Notes under the pieces: generated by a model
Seen by the model: the letters and a program-made list of their open reading frames with translations, nothing else
What the model was told of the DNA's origin: nothing
The model's database searches: none
Shown: positions 42,461 through 51,190 of the stretch, piece after piece
How the letters are laid out: every line of letters starts with the position of its first letter
Position numbering within the stretch: position 1 is the first letter of the stretch
Source of the DNA: Sinorhizobium sp. 6-70
Lineage (GTDB): Bacteria > Pseudomonadota > Alphaproteobacteria > Rhizobiales > Rhizobiaceae
Assembly: GCF_030124375.1 (NCBI RefSeq)
Contig: NZ_JASKLS010000009.1
Span: 34,642-98,641, forward strand
Direction of reading: 5' to 3'
DNA length: 64,000 nucleotides
Translations under genes and position numbers: made by a program

Positions 42461-43141
42461 CTAGAGGTATGCCTCATCTCCTTCGATCTCAGCCTTAACG
42501 GATGCGACACGTTCGATACTTAACGACGCTTCCTTTTCATTAACGGCTAGCCTGACAGGCACGCCCTGAACGTGCCGCTGATCGATGAAGTTGAAGTTTG
42601 TCGAAAGACGGCCAGCAATTCGTCCTAAATTGATAGCGATGTTCGCTGGCATTTGGTCGGGTAACAAGAGCGAGAAAGTCGTTCGGGGGTCCGAGCGTTT
42701 GATTTTTCTGAGAATGGGGATCGTGCGTTCAATTTCTCGCAGTGTGTCATCATTCCAAAGATGCTCCTCCCCGAACCGAACATTCACTGTTTCCGCATCC
42801 GACTTGCTTTGCGCAAGAGCTTCATTCGCCCAGATCCAATATGTGGTGTCCGTTGGTACGCAGTAACGTACAATCATGGCCGGTACTTCGAACGACGTTA
42901 GATAGCGCAGACGATCGACCTTGATCTGAACGGATTGGGCGCTCGCCTTCACGTCGGTTGCCTTGGACTGAACATAGAAGACATCTCCCGTGCCGCTGTC
43001 ACTCTCACCTAATCGCTCCGCTTCCCAATCTACGCCATAATCCTTGTCTTTTGACCGGAGTATCCACGTCGGTTGAACTGCAAGGGTGAACTTCGCTTGA
43101 GCGAGATCTTCAATAATGTGGCTTCTGGGACGATTTGGCAT
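42461..43141 (-). CDS. DUF4365-like protein
   Basis: The 226-aa protein has an N-terminal region with RSHIIEDLAQAKFTLAVQPT and DKDYGVDWEAERLG followed by DVFYVQSKATD, which matches the nuclease-like DUF4365 fold (Asp plus a QxK motif). DUF4365 is often fused to or found with phage-defence proteins. A second half (about residues 130-226) has an AQS-type β-rich sequence of unknown kind. ATG 43141 (MPNRPRSHII) is chosen; the longer frame to 43234 is rejected. It is convergent with the STAND-like remnant and may belong to the same former defence locus. Confidence 0.7.
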   Translation of the reverse strand: MPNRPRSHIIEDLAQAKFTLAVQPTWILRSKDKDYGVDWEAERLGESDSGTGDVFYVQSKATDVKASAQSVQIKVDRLRYLTSFEVPAMIVRYCVPTDTTYWIWANEALAQSKSDAETVNVRFGEEHLWNDDTLREIERTIPILRKIKRSDPRTTFSLLLPDQMPANIAINLGRIAGRLSTNFNFIDQRHVQGVPVRLAVNEKEASLSIERVASVKAEIEGDEAYL

Positions 43142-43234
43142 GGAAGGTATTCGATCGACAGCGTTTCTGAATGATTGTTGGCGGGGACAGTTAGGTGAGG
43201 TCGCCCTCGCCAGGAAAGTCCTGGCAGAGCCCAA

Positions 43235-43670
43235 GACCTAGCTTTCCCGCGATTGGCGGGTCAACTGCCTCGATCGCTATCGCGGTTCCAATACGCGCGC
43301 TTCCCACGACCACCCCCATTCTGTCGCAAGGTGCAGACAAGCTTGATCGCGGCCCTTTTATTGATGCAGACGTTTTACCTCGGAGTTTTTCCTCGAGCTA
43401 CTTCTAGCTCCGCCGGGCGGATCGGACGTGAACGTGGAGATCTCGGCGTGAAGTTGGAGGCACTCGGAGGAAGTAATGCAATTCCCTCAGCTTCGAGAGC
43501 GCATTTTCGGGTTTTGTTCCTCATATGTGCTTTTGGGATCGCATAATGTATCGACTGGAACCCGCGCCACTGCCAGGGCGCTGCATCCGGTATTTGCCGG
43601 ATCGGACTCGAGGTTTAAAGGGAAAGCCAACTTCTTGCCAATTTTTGCCAAAGCCGTTATGGTCTTTCGC
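43235..43670. other. Intergenic region before parD
   Basis: No gene supported. It contains a hairpin gccagga-aag-tcctggc (43209-43225, just outside) and, near the parD start, a direct repeat ttgccaa-tttt-tgccaa that could be a ParD operator. Confidence 0.35.
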
Positions 43671-43910
43671 ATGAGCACAATGAACATTTCCCTACCAGAC
43701 CATCTTAAGAGCTTCGTCGATGAGCAAGTCGCCGGACGGGGCTATGGCACGAGTAGTGAGTATATCCGGGAATTGATACGCCGAGATCAGGACCGTCTCG
43801 CGTTGCGCAGACTGTTGCTTGAGGGCGCCTCGTCCGCACAGACTGACCCCGTCGACGCGGATTATTTCACCGCTCTGCGCGATCGAGCTCGTGGTCGGCG
43901 CAGCAAGTGA
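43671..43910 (+). CDS. parD: ParD-type antitoxin
   Basis: The 79-aa protein starts MSTMNISLPDHLKSFVDEQV, a ribbon-helix-helix DNA-binding start. GYGTSSEYIRELIRRDQDRL, the ParD/CopG pattern, follows with a disordered C-terminal tail that would wrap the toxin. ATG 43671 is preferred over the much longer upstream frame. It overlaps the next gene by 4 bp (GTGA), so antitoxin and toxin are co-translated. It probably autorepresses its promoter with ParE. Confidence 0.9.
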   Translation: MSTMNISLPDHLKSFVDEQVAGRGYGTSSEYIRELIRRDQDRLALRRLLLEGASSAQTDPVDADYFTALRDRARGRRSK

Positions 43911-44230
43911 ACAACAAAGCGATTGTCCCCCGGGAGCTGGCTCGTAGTGATGTCGCGGCGGCCGTCGATTATTATGCACGCGAAGCTGGAACCGAAATCG
44001 CTCTCGGCTTTATCGATGCTCTTCAATCGGCTTACGATTTGATCGCAAACCATCCGGAGTCCGGATCGCTGCGGTATGCATACGAATTGGGATTACCTGA
44101 CCTGCGGAGCGTCTCCCTGAATCGATATCCCTATCTCGTTTTCTATCGCGACCAGACAGATTATGTTGACGTATGGCGCGTGCTTCATGCCAAACGCGAC
44201 ATCCCTCACTGGATGCCGGATAATCACTGA
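43907..44230 (+). CDS. parE: ParE/RelE-type toxin
   Basis: The 107-aa protein has the ParE toxin fold: VDYYAREAGTEIALGFIDAL, then HPESGSLRYAYELGLPDLRS and YLVFYRDQTDYVDVWRVLHA with the terminal RDIP. ParE toxins poison gyrase and stabilise plasmids after segregation failure. GTG 43907 overlaps parD. The pair seems intact. Confidence 0.9.
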   Translation: MNNKAIVPRELARSDVAAAVDYYAREAGTEIALGFIDALQSAYDLIANHPESGSLRYAYELGLPDLRSVSLNRYPYLVFYRDQTDYVDVWRVLHAKRDIPHWMPDNH

Positions 44231-44488
44231 CTTTTGGTGAGGCTGGTTATAGGTGGCGATCGGTTCGAATCCGTTCAAGGCGATCGGTTGCTGACCTACC
44301 TTTTAGGAGTTTGAACAGCTACCACGGCGTGGTGGCGTGAGCCGCCGCGTACCTCAGAAGCTTTGTTACGCGCGCGACGCGTGTCCCGCTTTACAATTGC
44401 TCGGCGAGGAATAGGATGATTGCGACTTTGGTGAGAAGCGGGAGAGCGGTCGATACCAGGGTAACCATAGACAGGTGGGGAGGAGAAG

Positions 44489-45805
44489 TTGAGGTCTTTG
44501 GTATTGAGCGCGGCCATTGCGGCCTTTCTCCTCGGCGCAGGTTACTCATCAGCGCAAGATTCAACCCCTGCGATCTCGGCGCCGTGCATCGAGATCAAGG
44601 CATCCGCCAACACAAACATCGAGGACAAGCGCAAGTCGTTGAATGACGAGGCAGGCGATATAAAGGCGCAGATCGCAAACCTACCTGATGGAAAGGAAAA
44701 GACTGCTCTTGATCAGCGTCTGAGACGCATTCAGGAAAAATTGCTCGACCTTGTTTTTGAACTGGAATGCGATCGGTCCGATCTGACAATCCAGGTCTTG
44801 CGGGGGCCAAATGATCCACCCACGCAATGGATCGAGTTGACAACGTATTTTGCAACGAACCGGAAATCGACGGGCAATTCGGCGCCCGAGGATTTCTTCG
44901 GGACGGAGCGTGCCGGCGATAATCAATACGGCAAAACGATTGTCTCGATCCCTACCGCGCGCAAGCTCGGAGACATGAACCTCCCTAGCGTCTGGCGTTT
45001 AGAACTAAGCCCGGATCCTACTAAGCACTTCGTCTTCAAGCAAGTCGTTCCCTTGGATGCGACAAATGCTGTTTCTGAAATTTCCAAGGCGATCTCGCAG
45101 AGCAAGAAATCATCCCTTCTCATCTTCGTGCATGGCTACAATGTCAGCTTCGAGGGTGCAGCCCTTCGCACCGCTCAGCTCGCGCACGATCTGTCTTTCC
45201 CAGGCGCTGCCATGTTTTTCAGTTGGCCTTCGATGGGCACAACGAAGGGATACTGGCGCGACGAAGAGACCGTGCAATTATCCGAGGCAGCGTTCGATGC
45301 CTTCCTGGACAAGGTAGCCGGGTTGGGCGCGTCGGAAGTCTATATCGTCGCACACAGCATGGGTAATCGTCTGGTCACGACCGTTCTGAGGGATCGCGCA
45401 TCGAAGGGGAAGACGATTCCGAACCTGCGGGAGCTCATGCTCGCCGCTCCGGACATCAACGCAGATATCTTCCGGGAGAAAATCCTTCCCGGTCTTGCTG
45501 CGCTCGACGTGCATCGCACGATCTATGCATCCAGTTCCGACGTTGCACTGCGAGCATCGAAGGTCGTGCACGATTATCGCCGCGTGGGTGAAACAGATGG
45601 TGGTGTCCTGACCTTCAATGGTTTCGAGACGATCGACGCTACCGCAGTGGCGCCCATCATTCGCGCCTTCGGTCATTCCTATGTCGTGGACAGCGCGAAG
45701 GTGCTCGGAGACATAGCGGACACCCTGTATTTGCACTTCAACGCTGATCAACGAAGCCTTCCTAAAGACGGAACGCCGCCTGCACAATGGTGGGTCCTCA
45801 AGTGA
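44489..45805 (+). CDS. Secreted DUF900 α/β-hydrolase
   Basis: The 438-aa protein has a Sec signal (LVLSAAIAAFLLGAGYSSAQ). A coiled-coil segment (IEDKRKSLNDEAGDIKAQIA) follows, then a DUF900 esterase-like domain: TTYFATNRKSTG, LLIFVHGYNVSFEGAALRTA as the oxyanion-hole region, FSWPSMG, and the nucleophile elbow IVAHSMGNR. His of the triad is probably in AFGHSYVVDS. The substrate is unknown; location is periplasmic or outside. The start is TTG 44489 close after aggaga, chosen because it places the signal peptide at the N-terminus. It is followed 16 bp later by the TPR-CHAT gene, so the two form an operon. Confidence 0.88.
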   Translation: MRSLVLSAAIAAFLLGAGYSSAQDSTPAISAPCIEIKASANTNIEDKRKSLNDEAGDIKAQIANLPDGKEKTALDQRLRRIQEKLLDLVFELECDRSDLTIQVLRGPNDPPTQWIELTTYFATNRKSTGNSAPEDFFGTERAGDNQYGKTIVSIPTARKLGDMNLPSVWRLELSPDPTKHFVFKQVVPLDATNAVSEISKAISQSKKSSLLIFVHGYNVSFEGAALRTAQLAHDLSFPGAAMFFSWPSMGTTKGYWRDEETVQLSEAAFDAFLDKVAGLGASEVYIVAHSMGNRLVTTVLRDRASKGKTIPNLRELMLAAPDINADIFREKILPGLAALDVHRTIYASSSDVALRASKVVHDYRRVGETDGGVLTFNGFETIDATAVAPIIRAFGHSYVVDSAKVLGDIADTLYLHFNADQRSLPKDGTPPAQWWVLK

Positions 45806-45821
45806 GCTAGCGGGGACGACA

Positions 45822-48800
45822 ATGTCCAACGTTCGATGCATGTTTGTTGCATCTGTATTCGCGCTTCTCGCATTGCCGGGAGCAGCCCAGGAGACTGATG
45901 ATCCTGCCATACAACAGGCACGCGAATTCACCAATCAAGGGGCGTATAGGGGATCGCTGTCGATTCTGGATCGAGCCACAACAGTGCGACCGGTAGATCG
46001 ACGGGCGGTTGCCGCAATTCGAGCAGAAAATTTGCTTGGGCAGGGCCGTTTCGAAGAAGCGTCCGCTTCCGCGCAGGCTGCGCTCGAAGCATCAACAGAT
46101 CTCTCCAAGGAAGAGCTCGCAGATACGCTTTTGCTCATTGCGCGGATCGCTGTCACGCGCGAGCCTCCTCAGACCGAGGCGCTGGAACGAGCTTTGGTAG
46201 CAGCTCTCACGGCCGACGGGCCGGACGGTCTTCGTACCCTAAGGGTTAAGGACCGGATGGCGCTTGCACTCTCAACCGCTCGGGCCGACGAGGCAGAACG
46301 CATCGAACGCGATGTCATTGCCAAGGCAGGCTTACTGGGCGGTAAGTCCAAACGCGACTTGCTTCGATTCCAAAACACGCTCGGTGTAATCCTTCTTCGC
46401 CAGTCGAAGTTTGCGCCTGCGAGAGACATGCTCAAGGTAGCCTATGAAGGTCGTCGGGGCCTGCTCTCGGAAACACATCCCGAGACTCTGGAAAGTGAGC
46501 ACAATCTTGGTTTCGCGCTGCGGCGTCTCGGCGAGACCCAACAAGCGGACACGATCCTGGAGGAAGTCCGCCGGCTGCGAATCCAGGTGCTGGGAGCAGA
46601 CCATCCCGACACGCTCGTAACGCGCTCGCTGATCGTGCGCCAAATGATAGACAAATCGCAATTTGAACCTGCGTTGTCCGAGATGGGCGACATTACAGCC
46701 GCACTTACGGCCAGGTTTGGCGCCAAGAACATGCGCACGATCGAGGCAATGTCGGACATGGCAAGTGTTCTCTTCCGCGTCGGACGCGCATCCGAAGCGA
46801 TCGACATGGGGAACCGCGCCTATTCGCTGGCTGTGGAGGTCGCTGGCGAAAAAATGCCGGCCACAATGAACATTGGACACGAATATGCGGGACTGCTCTA
46901 TCAGACGGGACGATACGGGGATGCCCTGGCGGTATATCAGCGAATCCTGCGAGCCACTCGAGCGCTGTTCGATGATGAAAATATCGATACGATCGCGACA
47001 TTGCACAACATTGCGGCCGTCCTTTCTGATCTCGGCAGAAATGACGAAGCAATCGTGGCCTACCGACATATCGACGCGGTTCTCGCGAAGAAACTTCCGG
47101 AATCTCATCCCAGCCGGCTTAGCGTACTGAACAATCTAGCTCAGGCGTTGAGGAATGCGGATCGGTACGACGAAGCCTTGGAAATCATCACCCAGGTGGT
47201 CGGTCGTCGAACTGCAGTACTTGGCGCGGAGAACCAACTGACGTTGTTGTCACGCAGCAACCAAGCTGCGGTGCTTGACGCGCTGGGCCGGTACTCGGAG
47301 GCGATCACTGCTCATCGCGACGTTTACGCCATCAGGGCACGCAAGTTTGGCGAGACGCATCCTGATACATTGAAGAGCCTGCACAATCTTGCCTCGACGC
47401 TGGCTGATGCCGGCCAATGGGCAGAAGCCCGGAAGCTTTTCGAGCAGGTGATCGCCCTACGCACCCAGCGCCTGGGCGCCCGCAATATCGATACCGTAGT
47501 GTCTATGCGGGGGCTCGCTGGTCTTCTTGCCGCGAATGGAAACCTGGACGAGGCAAGAACGCTTTACCGGAGCATCGTCGACGCCGCTGAGGGGTTACGC
47601 AGCGATGGGGGACTACCAGATACATTGCGCAGGAGCTTCTTCTCCACCATCACGCCGGCCTACAAGTCGCTTGCCGTTCTGGAGGCAAGCCATGGAGACT
47701 TCGACGCAGCCCTGAGAGCTGCGGAACTCTCCAAAGCACGCACACTCATTGAAACCTCTTCTGTCCGTGGGACGGCGCGCAATGCACTGCCGCAAACCGA
47801 TCAAGCGGCCCTGTCCGATCTCGAGTTCAGGATCTCGCAGCTCGACGGACGCATTCCGCTCGTCACGGATCTGGTTTTACGTGCCGATCTCGAGGCCGAA
47901 CGAAATGAGCTGGCGGCCAGCTTTTCGGCGCTCGAAGCAAGCTACCGATTGAAATATCCGCTTTATCGCGAGGCAGCCGATTTCCGGCTTACAGATGCGG
48001 ACGCCGCTGCTGCGCTGCTTTCCGAAGAAGGAGTGATTCTCGATTTCGTCCAAGCGAGCTCCGATCTGCTCTTAATATGGATCGATGGCAAAGGGCGGAG
48101 AGGGGCGCTGGTTCTGCCACCTTACCCAAATTTGCCGGCAACGCTCGAGGCGTATCGCGCAGCGCTGGCCATAGCGGATGGCGTTAGCGGACTTCGCTAC
48201 CCGCCGCCAGGCATGCCGAGGAAGCTGATCTGGAAGCTTCGGGATGGTTCATACCTGTTGCAATTGGTAGAGGAGGGCGCCGTCGATGGTGCGACACTTG
48301 TTAGTGACATCGAGGAAATCAGGAAGGATTTGTCCTCCTGGTTCCTTAGCGCACTCCCCGCAGAAGTGAGAGAAGCGCGCCGTTGGTATGTGAGTCCCGA
48401 CGGCCCGCTGGCGTCAATTCCGCTCGATACGCTACGCTCCAACGGCGCGTTTCTGATCGAAACCCACGACATTTCTTCCATTCAATCCATCTCTTTGATG
48501 GCTCTATCGCGCGATCGGCTCAGGCGATACGCCGGTCTTGACCGATCGCAAATGCTGGCGATTGGAAATCCGCAATACTCCGTGGGGTCTTCTCCAGGTG
48601 TAGCAGTGACCGGTATCGATGCTATGACGGCTGCGTCCACTCTGCCGACCGGGCAGGTGTCATGGCCAGACTTGCCAGGTTCAGCGAAGGAATTGCAGGG
48701 GCTGGCGTCGTTGTTCGTCTTGAAGCCTGGTCATGACTTGTTTTCCGGGCAAGGCGCGTCCGAGACGAACATCAGGCGGTTGCAGGGAGAGGGCGCCCTA

Positions 48801-49250
48801 CAGCGTTTTCGATATGTGATTTTCTCGACGCATGGATATCTCGACCAGCGCAATCCGGAATTGAGTGGGATCGTGTTGTCGCAGGCAAATCTAGCCGATG
48901 GTCAGGATGGCTATCTCAGAGCATCGGAACTTGCGGCCTTCGATTTTCGGAGTGATTTGGTATTCATATCGGGATGTGAGACTGGCGTCGGCAAATGGGT
49001 CTCGGGGGAAGGTCTCCTTGGACTTCCCTACTCCCTGTTCGCGGCGGGCAATGCGAGCACCATCCTTACCTTGTGGCCCATTCAAGACGATAGCACAGCT
49101 GAATTTGTCGAGCATTTTTTTCGAAAGCTGAAAGACGGAAAAACGCCGGGTATCGCTCTATCGGAGACAAAACGCGAGTTTATACTAGGCGACATCGAGA
49201 GCAGGCGCACAGCTATCGTCTGGGCGCCTTTCGTCTACTATGGCGAGTGA
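45822..49250 (+). CDS. Secreted TPR-CHAT protein (caspase-like protease)
   Basis: The 1142-aa protein has a signal peptide (MFVASVFALLALPGAAQ). About 650 residues of kinesin-light-chain-type TPR repeats follow (HPETLESEHNLGFALRRLGE, HPDTLKSLHNLASTLADAG). The C-terminal CHAT protease domain has the catalytic His in FSTHGYLDQ (H1004), the catalytic Cys in ISGCETGVG (C1052) and the usual end NASTILTLWPIQDDSTAEFV. CHAT proteases are cysteine peptidases related to caspases and separase; TPR-CHAT proteins act in type III CRISPR and other immune systems. The signal peptide here argues against a cytoplasmic defence role. The substrate may be encoded nearby, either the precursor peptide or the hydrolase, which is speculative. 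Confidence 0.92.
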   Translation: MSNVRCMFVASVFALLALPGAAQETDDPAIQQAREFTNQGAYRGSLSILDRATTVRPVDRRAVAAIRAENLLGQGRFEEASASAQAALEASTDLSKEELADTLLLIARIAVTREPPQTEALERALVAALTADGPDGLRTLRVKDRMALALSTARADEAERIERDVIAKAGLLGGKSKRDLLRFQNTLGVILLRQSKFAPARDMLKVAYEGRRGLLSETHPETLESEHNLGFALRRLGETQQADTILEEVRRLRIQVLGADHPDTLVTRSLIVRQMIDKSQFEPALSEMGDITAALTARFGAKNMRTIEAMSDMASVLFRVGRASEAIDMGNRAYSLAVEVAGEKMPATMNIGHEYAGLLYQTGRYGDALAVYQRILRATRALFDDENIDTIATLHNIAAVLSDLGRNDEAIVAYRHIDAVLAKKLPESHPSRLSVLNNLAQALRNADRYDEALEIITQVVGRRTAVLGAENQLTLLSRSNQAAVLDALGRYSEAITAHRDVYAIRARKFGETHPDTLKSLHNLASTLADAGQWAEARKLFEQVIALRTQRLGARNIDTVVSMRGLAGLLAANGNLDEARTLYRSIVDAAEGLRSDGGLPDTLRRSFFSTITPAYKSLAVLEASHGDFDAALRAAELSKARTLIETSSVRGTARNALPQTDQAALSDLEFRISQLDGRIPLVTDLVLRADLEAERNELAASFSALEASYRLKYPLYREAADFRLTDADAAAALLSEEGVILDFVQASSDLLLIWIDGKGRRGALVLPPYPNLPATLEAYRAALAIADGVSGLRYPPPGMPRKLIWKLRDGSYLLQLVEEGAVDGATLVSDIEEIRKDLSSWFLSALPAEVREARRWYVSPDGPLASIPLDTLRSNGAFLIETHDISSIQSISLMALSRDRLRRYAGLDRSQMLAIGNPQYSVGSSPGVAVTGIDAMTAASTLPTGQVSWPDLPGSAKELQGLASLFVLKPGHDLFSGQGASETNIRRLQGEGALQRFRYVIFSTHGYLDQRNPELSGIVLSQANLADGQDGYLRASELAAFDFRSDLVFISGCETGVGKWVSGEGLLGLPYSLFAAGNASTILTLWPIQDDSTAEFVEHFFRKLKDGKTPGIALSETKREFILGDIESRRTAIVWAPFVYYGE

Positions 49251-49356
49251 TTATTTCCGCTCAATATAGTTCTACGTTGCCGACCGCCGTCTATGAAATT
49301 GCAGAGACGCGTCGATCTTCACGCATCTGTGTGATCAGACCTAAGCACTTCTCTCA

Positions 49357-49376
49357 GTGCAACTGTGGTGCAACTG
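49357..49376. promoter_or_regulatory. 9-bp direct repeat upstream of the precursor gene
   Basis: gtgcaactg at 49357-49365 and again at 49368-49376, period 11 bp (one helical turn). An AT-rich stretch follows at 49413-49430. Together they look like an operator and promoter. Confidence 0.45.
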
Positions 49377-49433
49377 AAGAAATGCAGGGCGCAACACGAT
49401 TCTACTGGAAGAAATATATATTTCAAGTAGTAT

Positions 49434-49460
49434 CAATCTTGCGGTCGTGCCGCAAGATTG
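49434..49460 (+). promoter_or_regulatory. Perfect 11-bp hairpin before the precursor gene
   Basis: caatcttgcgg (49434-49444) and ccgcaagattg (49450-49460), loop tcgtg. It ends 3 nt before the gggag ribosome-binding site of the 49477 gene. It could be an operator or an mRNA hairpin that controls translation or processing. Confidence 0.6.
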
Positions 49461-49476
49461 AACGGGAGATCCTGCC

Positions 49477-49686
49477 TTGCCAAATACGAAACAACCGCCT
49501 GCTGCTGGTCCCAAGGTACATCTGATCGAGACAGATGATACTGAGCCGACGGTGAAACTCAAGCCCGGCATGAAGTTCGAGGTTATGGCAACCACCATCA
49601 CTGACCCCGAACTGAAGCCCGTCAAGAAAGTAGCGGCTCGCCTCTGTGGGGGCACCAATACGTGCTTGGCCCTCATAGAACTTTAG
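49477..49686 (+). CDS. Candidate RiPP precursor peptide, 69 aa
   Basis: A 69-codon frame starts at TTG 49477, 9 nt after gggag, and stops 40 bp before the radical SAM gene. The N-terminal two thirds are polar (VHLIETDDTEPTVKLKPGMK, then FEVMATTITDP) and would serve as leader. The C-terminus AARLCGGTNTCLALIEL holds the only two Cys (C57, C63) around a Gly-Gly-Thr-Asn-Thr loop and would serve as core. The order small peptide then radical SAM/SPASM enzyme then protease is the hallmark of ribosomally made, modified peptide clusters. I do not recognise the peptide family. The TTG start is the main weakness. Confidence 0.7.
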   Translation: MPNTKQPPAAGPKVHLIETDDTEPTVKLKPGMKFEVMATTITDPELKPVKKVAARLCGGTNTCLALIEL

Positions 49687-49726
49687 GTTGCTGCGTCGTC
49701 GCTGATTTGTTACGGAGGACACGCAG

Positions 49727-51190
49727 ATGGTGTTCGTGCCGTCGCGTTACAATTTCGTTGTCCAAGGCGATGGACCGAGCGCTGCGCTTTTCAACGCTTT
49801 CAGCGGTGGCCTCATGATATTGGAGGGCCGAGATGCCGGTGAACTTGGTGCAGTTCTCCTCCAGCCCGGATTGAAGTTTGCAGGGGATGAGTTTTCCCCC
49901 GATCTCTTGGCTCGCCTTAGAGCCGGGGGGTACCTGGTGCCTGAATCCCGCGACGAGGTTGCAGAGATTCGCGAGCGCTTCTGGCGTGCCCGAGGAGAGG
50001 CTCCGGTCGTGATCACCGTAACGACCACCATGGACTGTAACCTAGCCTGCTACTATTGCTATGAGGAGCGTAGCGCCTCCCGCCTGAAAACGGGTGAGAT
50101 CGATAAACTGGTCACCCTCGCTCTCGAAAGCGTTGCTGCGAGCCGGCGACCAGCCCTGCACATCGATTGGTACGGAGGCGAGCCTCTACTCAATCTTGAA
50201 TTTATCGAAAAGGCCTCAATGGCATTGCAGGCAGCGTGTGCGTCGAAGGGGATCGCCTTCGTGTCCTCGATCATCAGTAACGGAAGCTTGTGGCCCGATG
50301 ATGTCGAAAGTTTTATTGCTCGTCACCGCGTGCGTCAGGTCCAGATTTCATTCGACGGCTTGAAAGCTCACCACGATAAGCGCCGCCGCTATCGGAGGCT
50401 GCATCGTCCGACGGGCGGCAGCGCGCAGCCAAGTTCGTTCGACCGCGCCGTTGCGCTTGTCGATCGCCTCGTTACATGCGTTCGTGTTGATCTTCGCTTT
50501 AACGTCGACCGCGAGAACTTGGAGGATTTGCTGCCATTCCTCGACTTCGCACGCAGTCGCCACTGGTTTGACGCAGACTTCCCTGCGGTTTTCCAACCGG
50601 CCAGACTCGCAGCGTACTCGCAATCCTCAAGCTTCATGCGCCCACTCGAACTCACGATTGCTGAGTTCGATGACGCACGCGCCCAAGTGCGCAAAAACAC
50701 CGGTGGCATTGCTGCGGTCGAAGAGTCGGAGGTGCCAGACGGCTTCCCGTATCCGAAGACAACGGTATGTGCGGCTTTGGCCGATCACTCAGCGGTGCTC
50801 GGCGCCGATGGTTCGATTTATCGGTGCGGACTACAGGTTGGCGAGCAAGGTCGCGCTGTTGGAAATTTGCACGACAACTCACCATCGAGGCGGAAAGGCG
50901 CGAGCGTTTTGAACAGCAAGGATGGGGAATGGTGGCAAAGCTTCGACCCTACCCAACAACCAACGTGCTCATCCTGCTCATTTCTGCCAATATGCTGGGG
51001 CGGCTGTCCAAAGAAGCACCTCGAGCAGGACCAGCACTCGCTACGTGAACAGGGACGGTATTGGCGAAGCAACTTGCCGCGCCTTATCGCACAGGCGGCC
51101 GGGTTCGCATCAGGGCCTCGAGACACTGAGTTCAGTGAAGCTGTACAATTCAGAATCTCGACCGACAGCGTTGATGAACCTCGCTGCTGA
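49727..51190 (+). CDS. Radical SAM/SPASM peptide maturase
   Basis: The 487-aa enzyme has an N-terminal domain of about 95 residues that could bind a leader peptide. The radical SAM motif follows as CNLACYYCYEE (CX3CX2C) near residue 105, with DWYGGEPLLN and VQISFDGLKAHHDKRRR downstream. The C-terminal SPASM domain is Cys-rich (CAALADHSAVLGADGSIYRC, then CSSCSFLPICWGGCP) and would hold auxiliary Fe-S clusters. Enzymes of this class form C-C, C-S or C-O links in peptides. ATG 49727 has acggagga at 8 nt. It overlaps the S41 protease gene by 17 bp. The substrate is inferred to be the peptide just upstream. Confidence 0.93.
   Translation: MVFVPSRYNFVVQGDGPSAALFNAFSGGLMILEGRDAGELGAVLLQPGLKFAGDEFSPDLLARLRAGGYLVPESRDEVAEIRERFWRARGEAPVVITVTTTMDCNLACYYCYEERSASRLKTGEIDKLVTLALESVAASRRPALHIDWYGGEPLLNLEFIEKASMALQAACASKGIAFVSSIISNGSLWPDDVESFIARHRVRQVQISFDGLKAHHDKRRRYRRLHRPTGGSAQPSSFDRAVALVDRLVTCVRVDLRFNVDRENLEDLLPFLDFARSRHWFDADFPAVFQPARLAAYSQSSSFMRPLELTIAEFDDARAQVRKNTGGIAAVEESEVPDGFPYPKTTVCAALADHSAVLGADGSIYRCGLQVGEQGRAVGNLHDNSPSRRKGASVLNSKDGEWWQSFDPTQQPTCSSCSFLPICWGGCPKKHLEQDQHSLREQGRYWRSNLPRLIAQAAGFASGPRDTEFSEAVQFRISTDSVDEPRC

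Noticed and set aside
44261..44275. ggttcgaatccg, resembling a tRNA T-loop
   Set aside because: No acceptor stem, anticodon arm or CCA-side pairing can be built around it; the T-stem itself has a mismatch. It might be a tRNA-end att scar but there is no support.
45822..49250. TPR-CHAT protein as a type III CRISPR (Craspase) component
   Set aside because: No cas7-11 or CRISPR array is nearby and the protein carries a signal peptide, so the CRISPR link does not hold.
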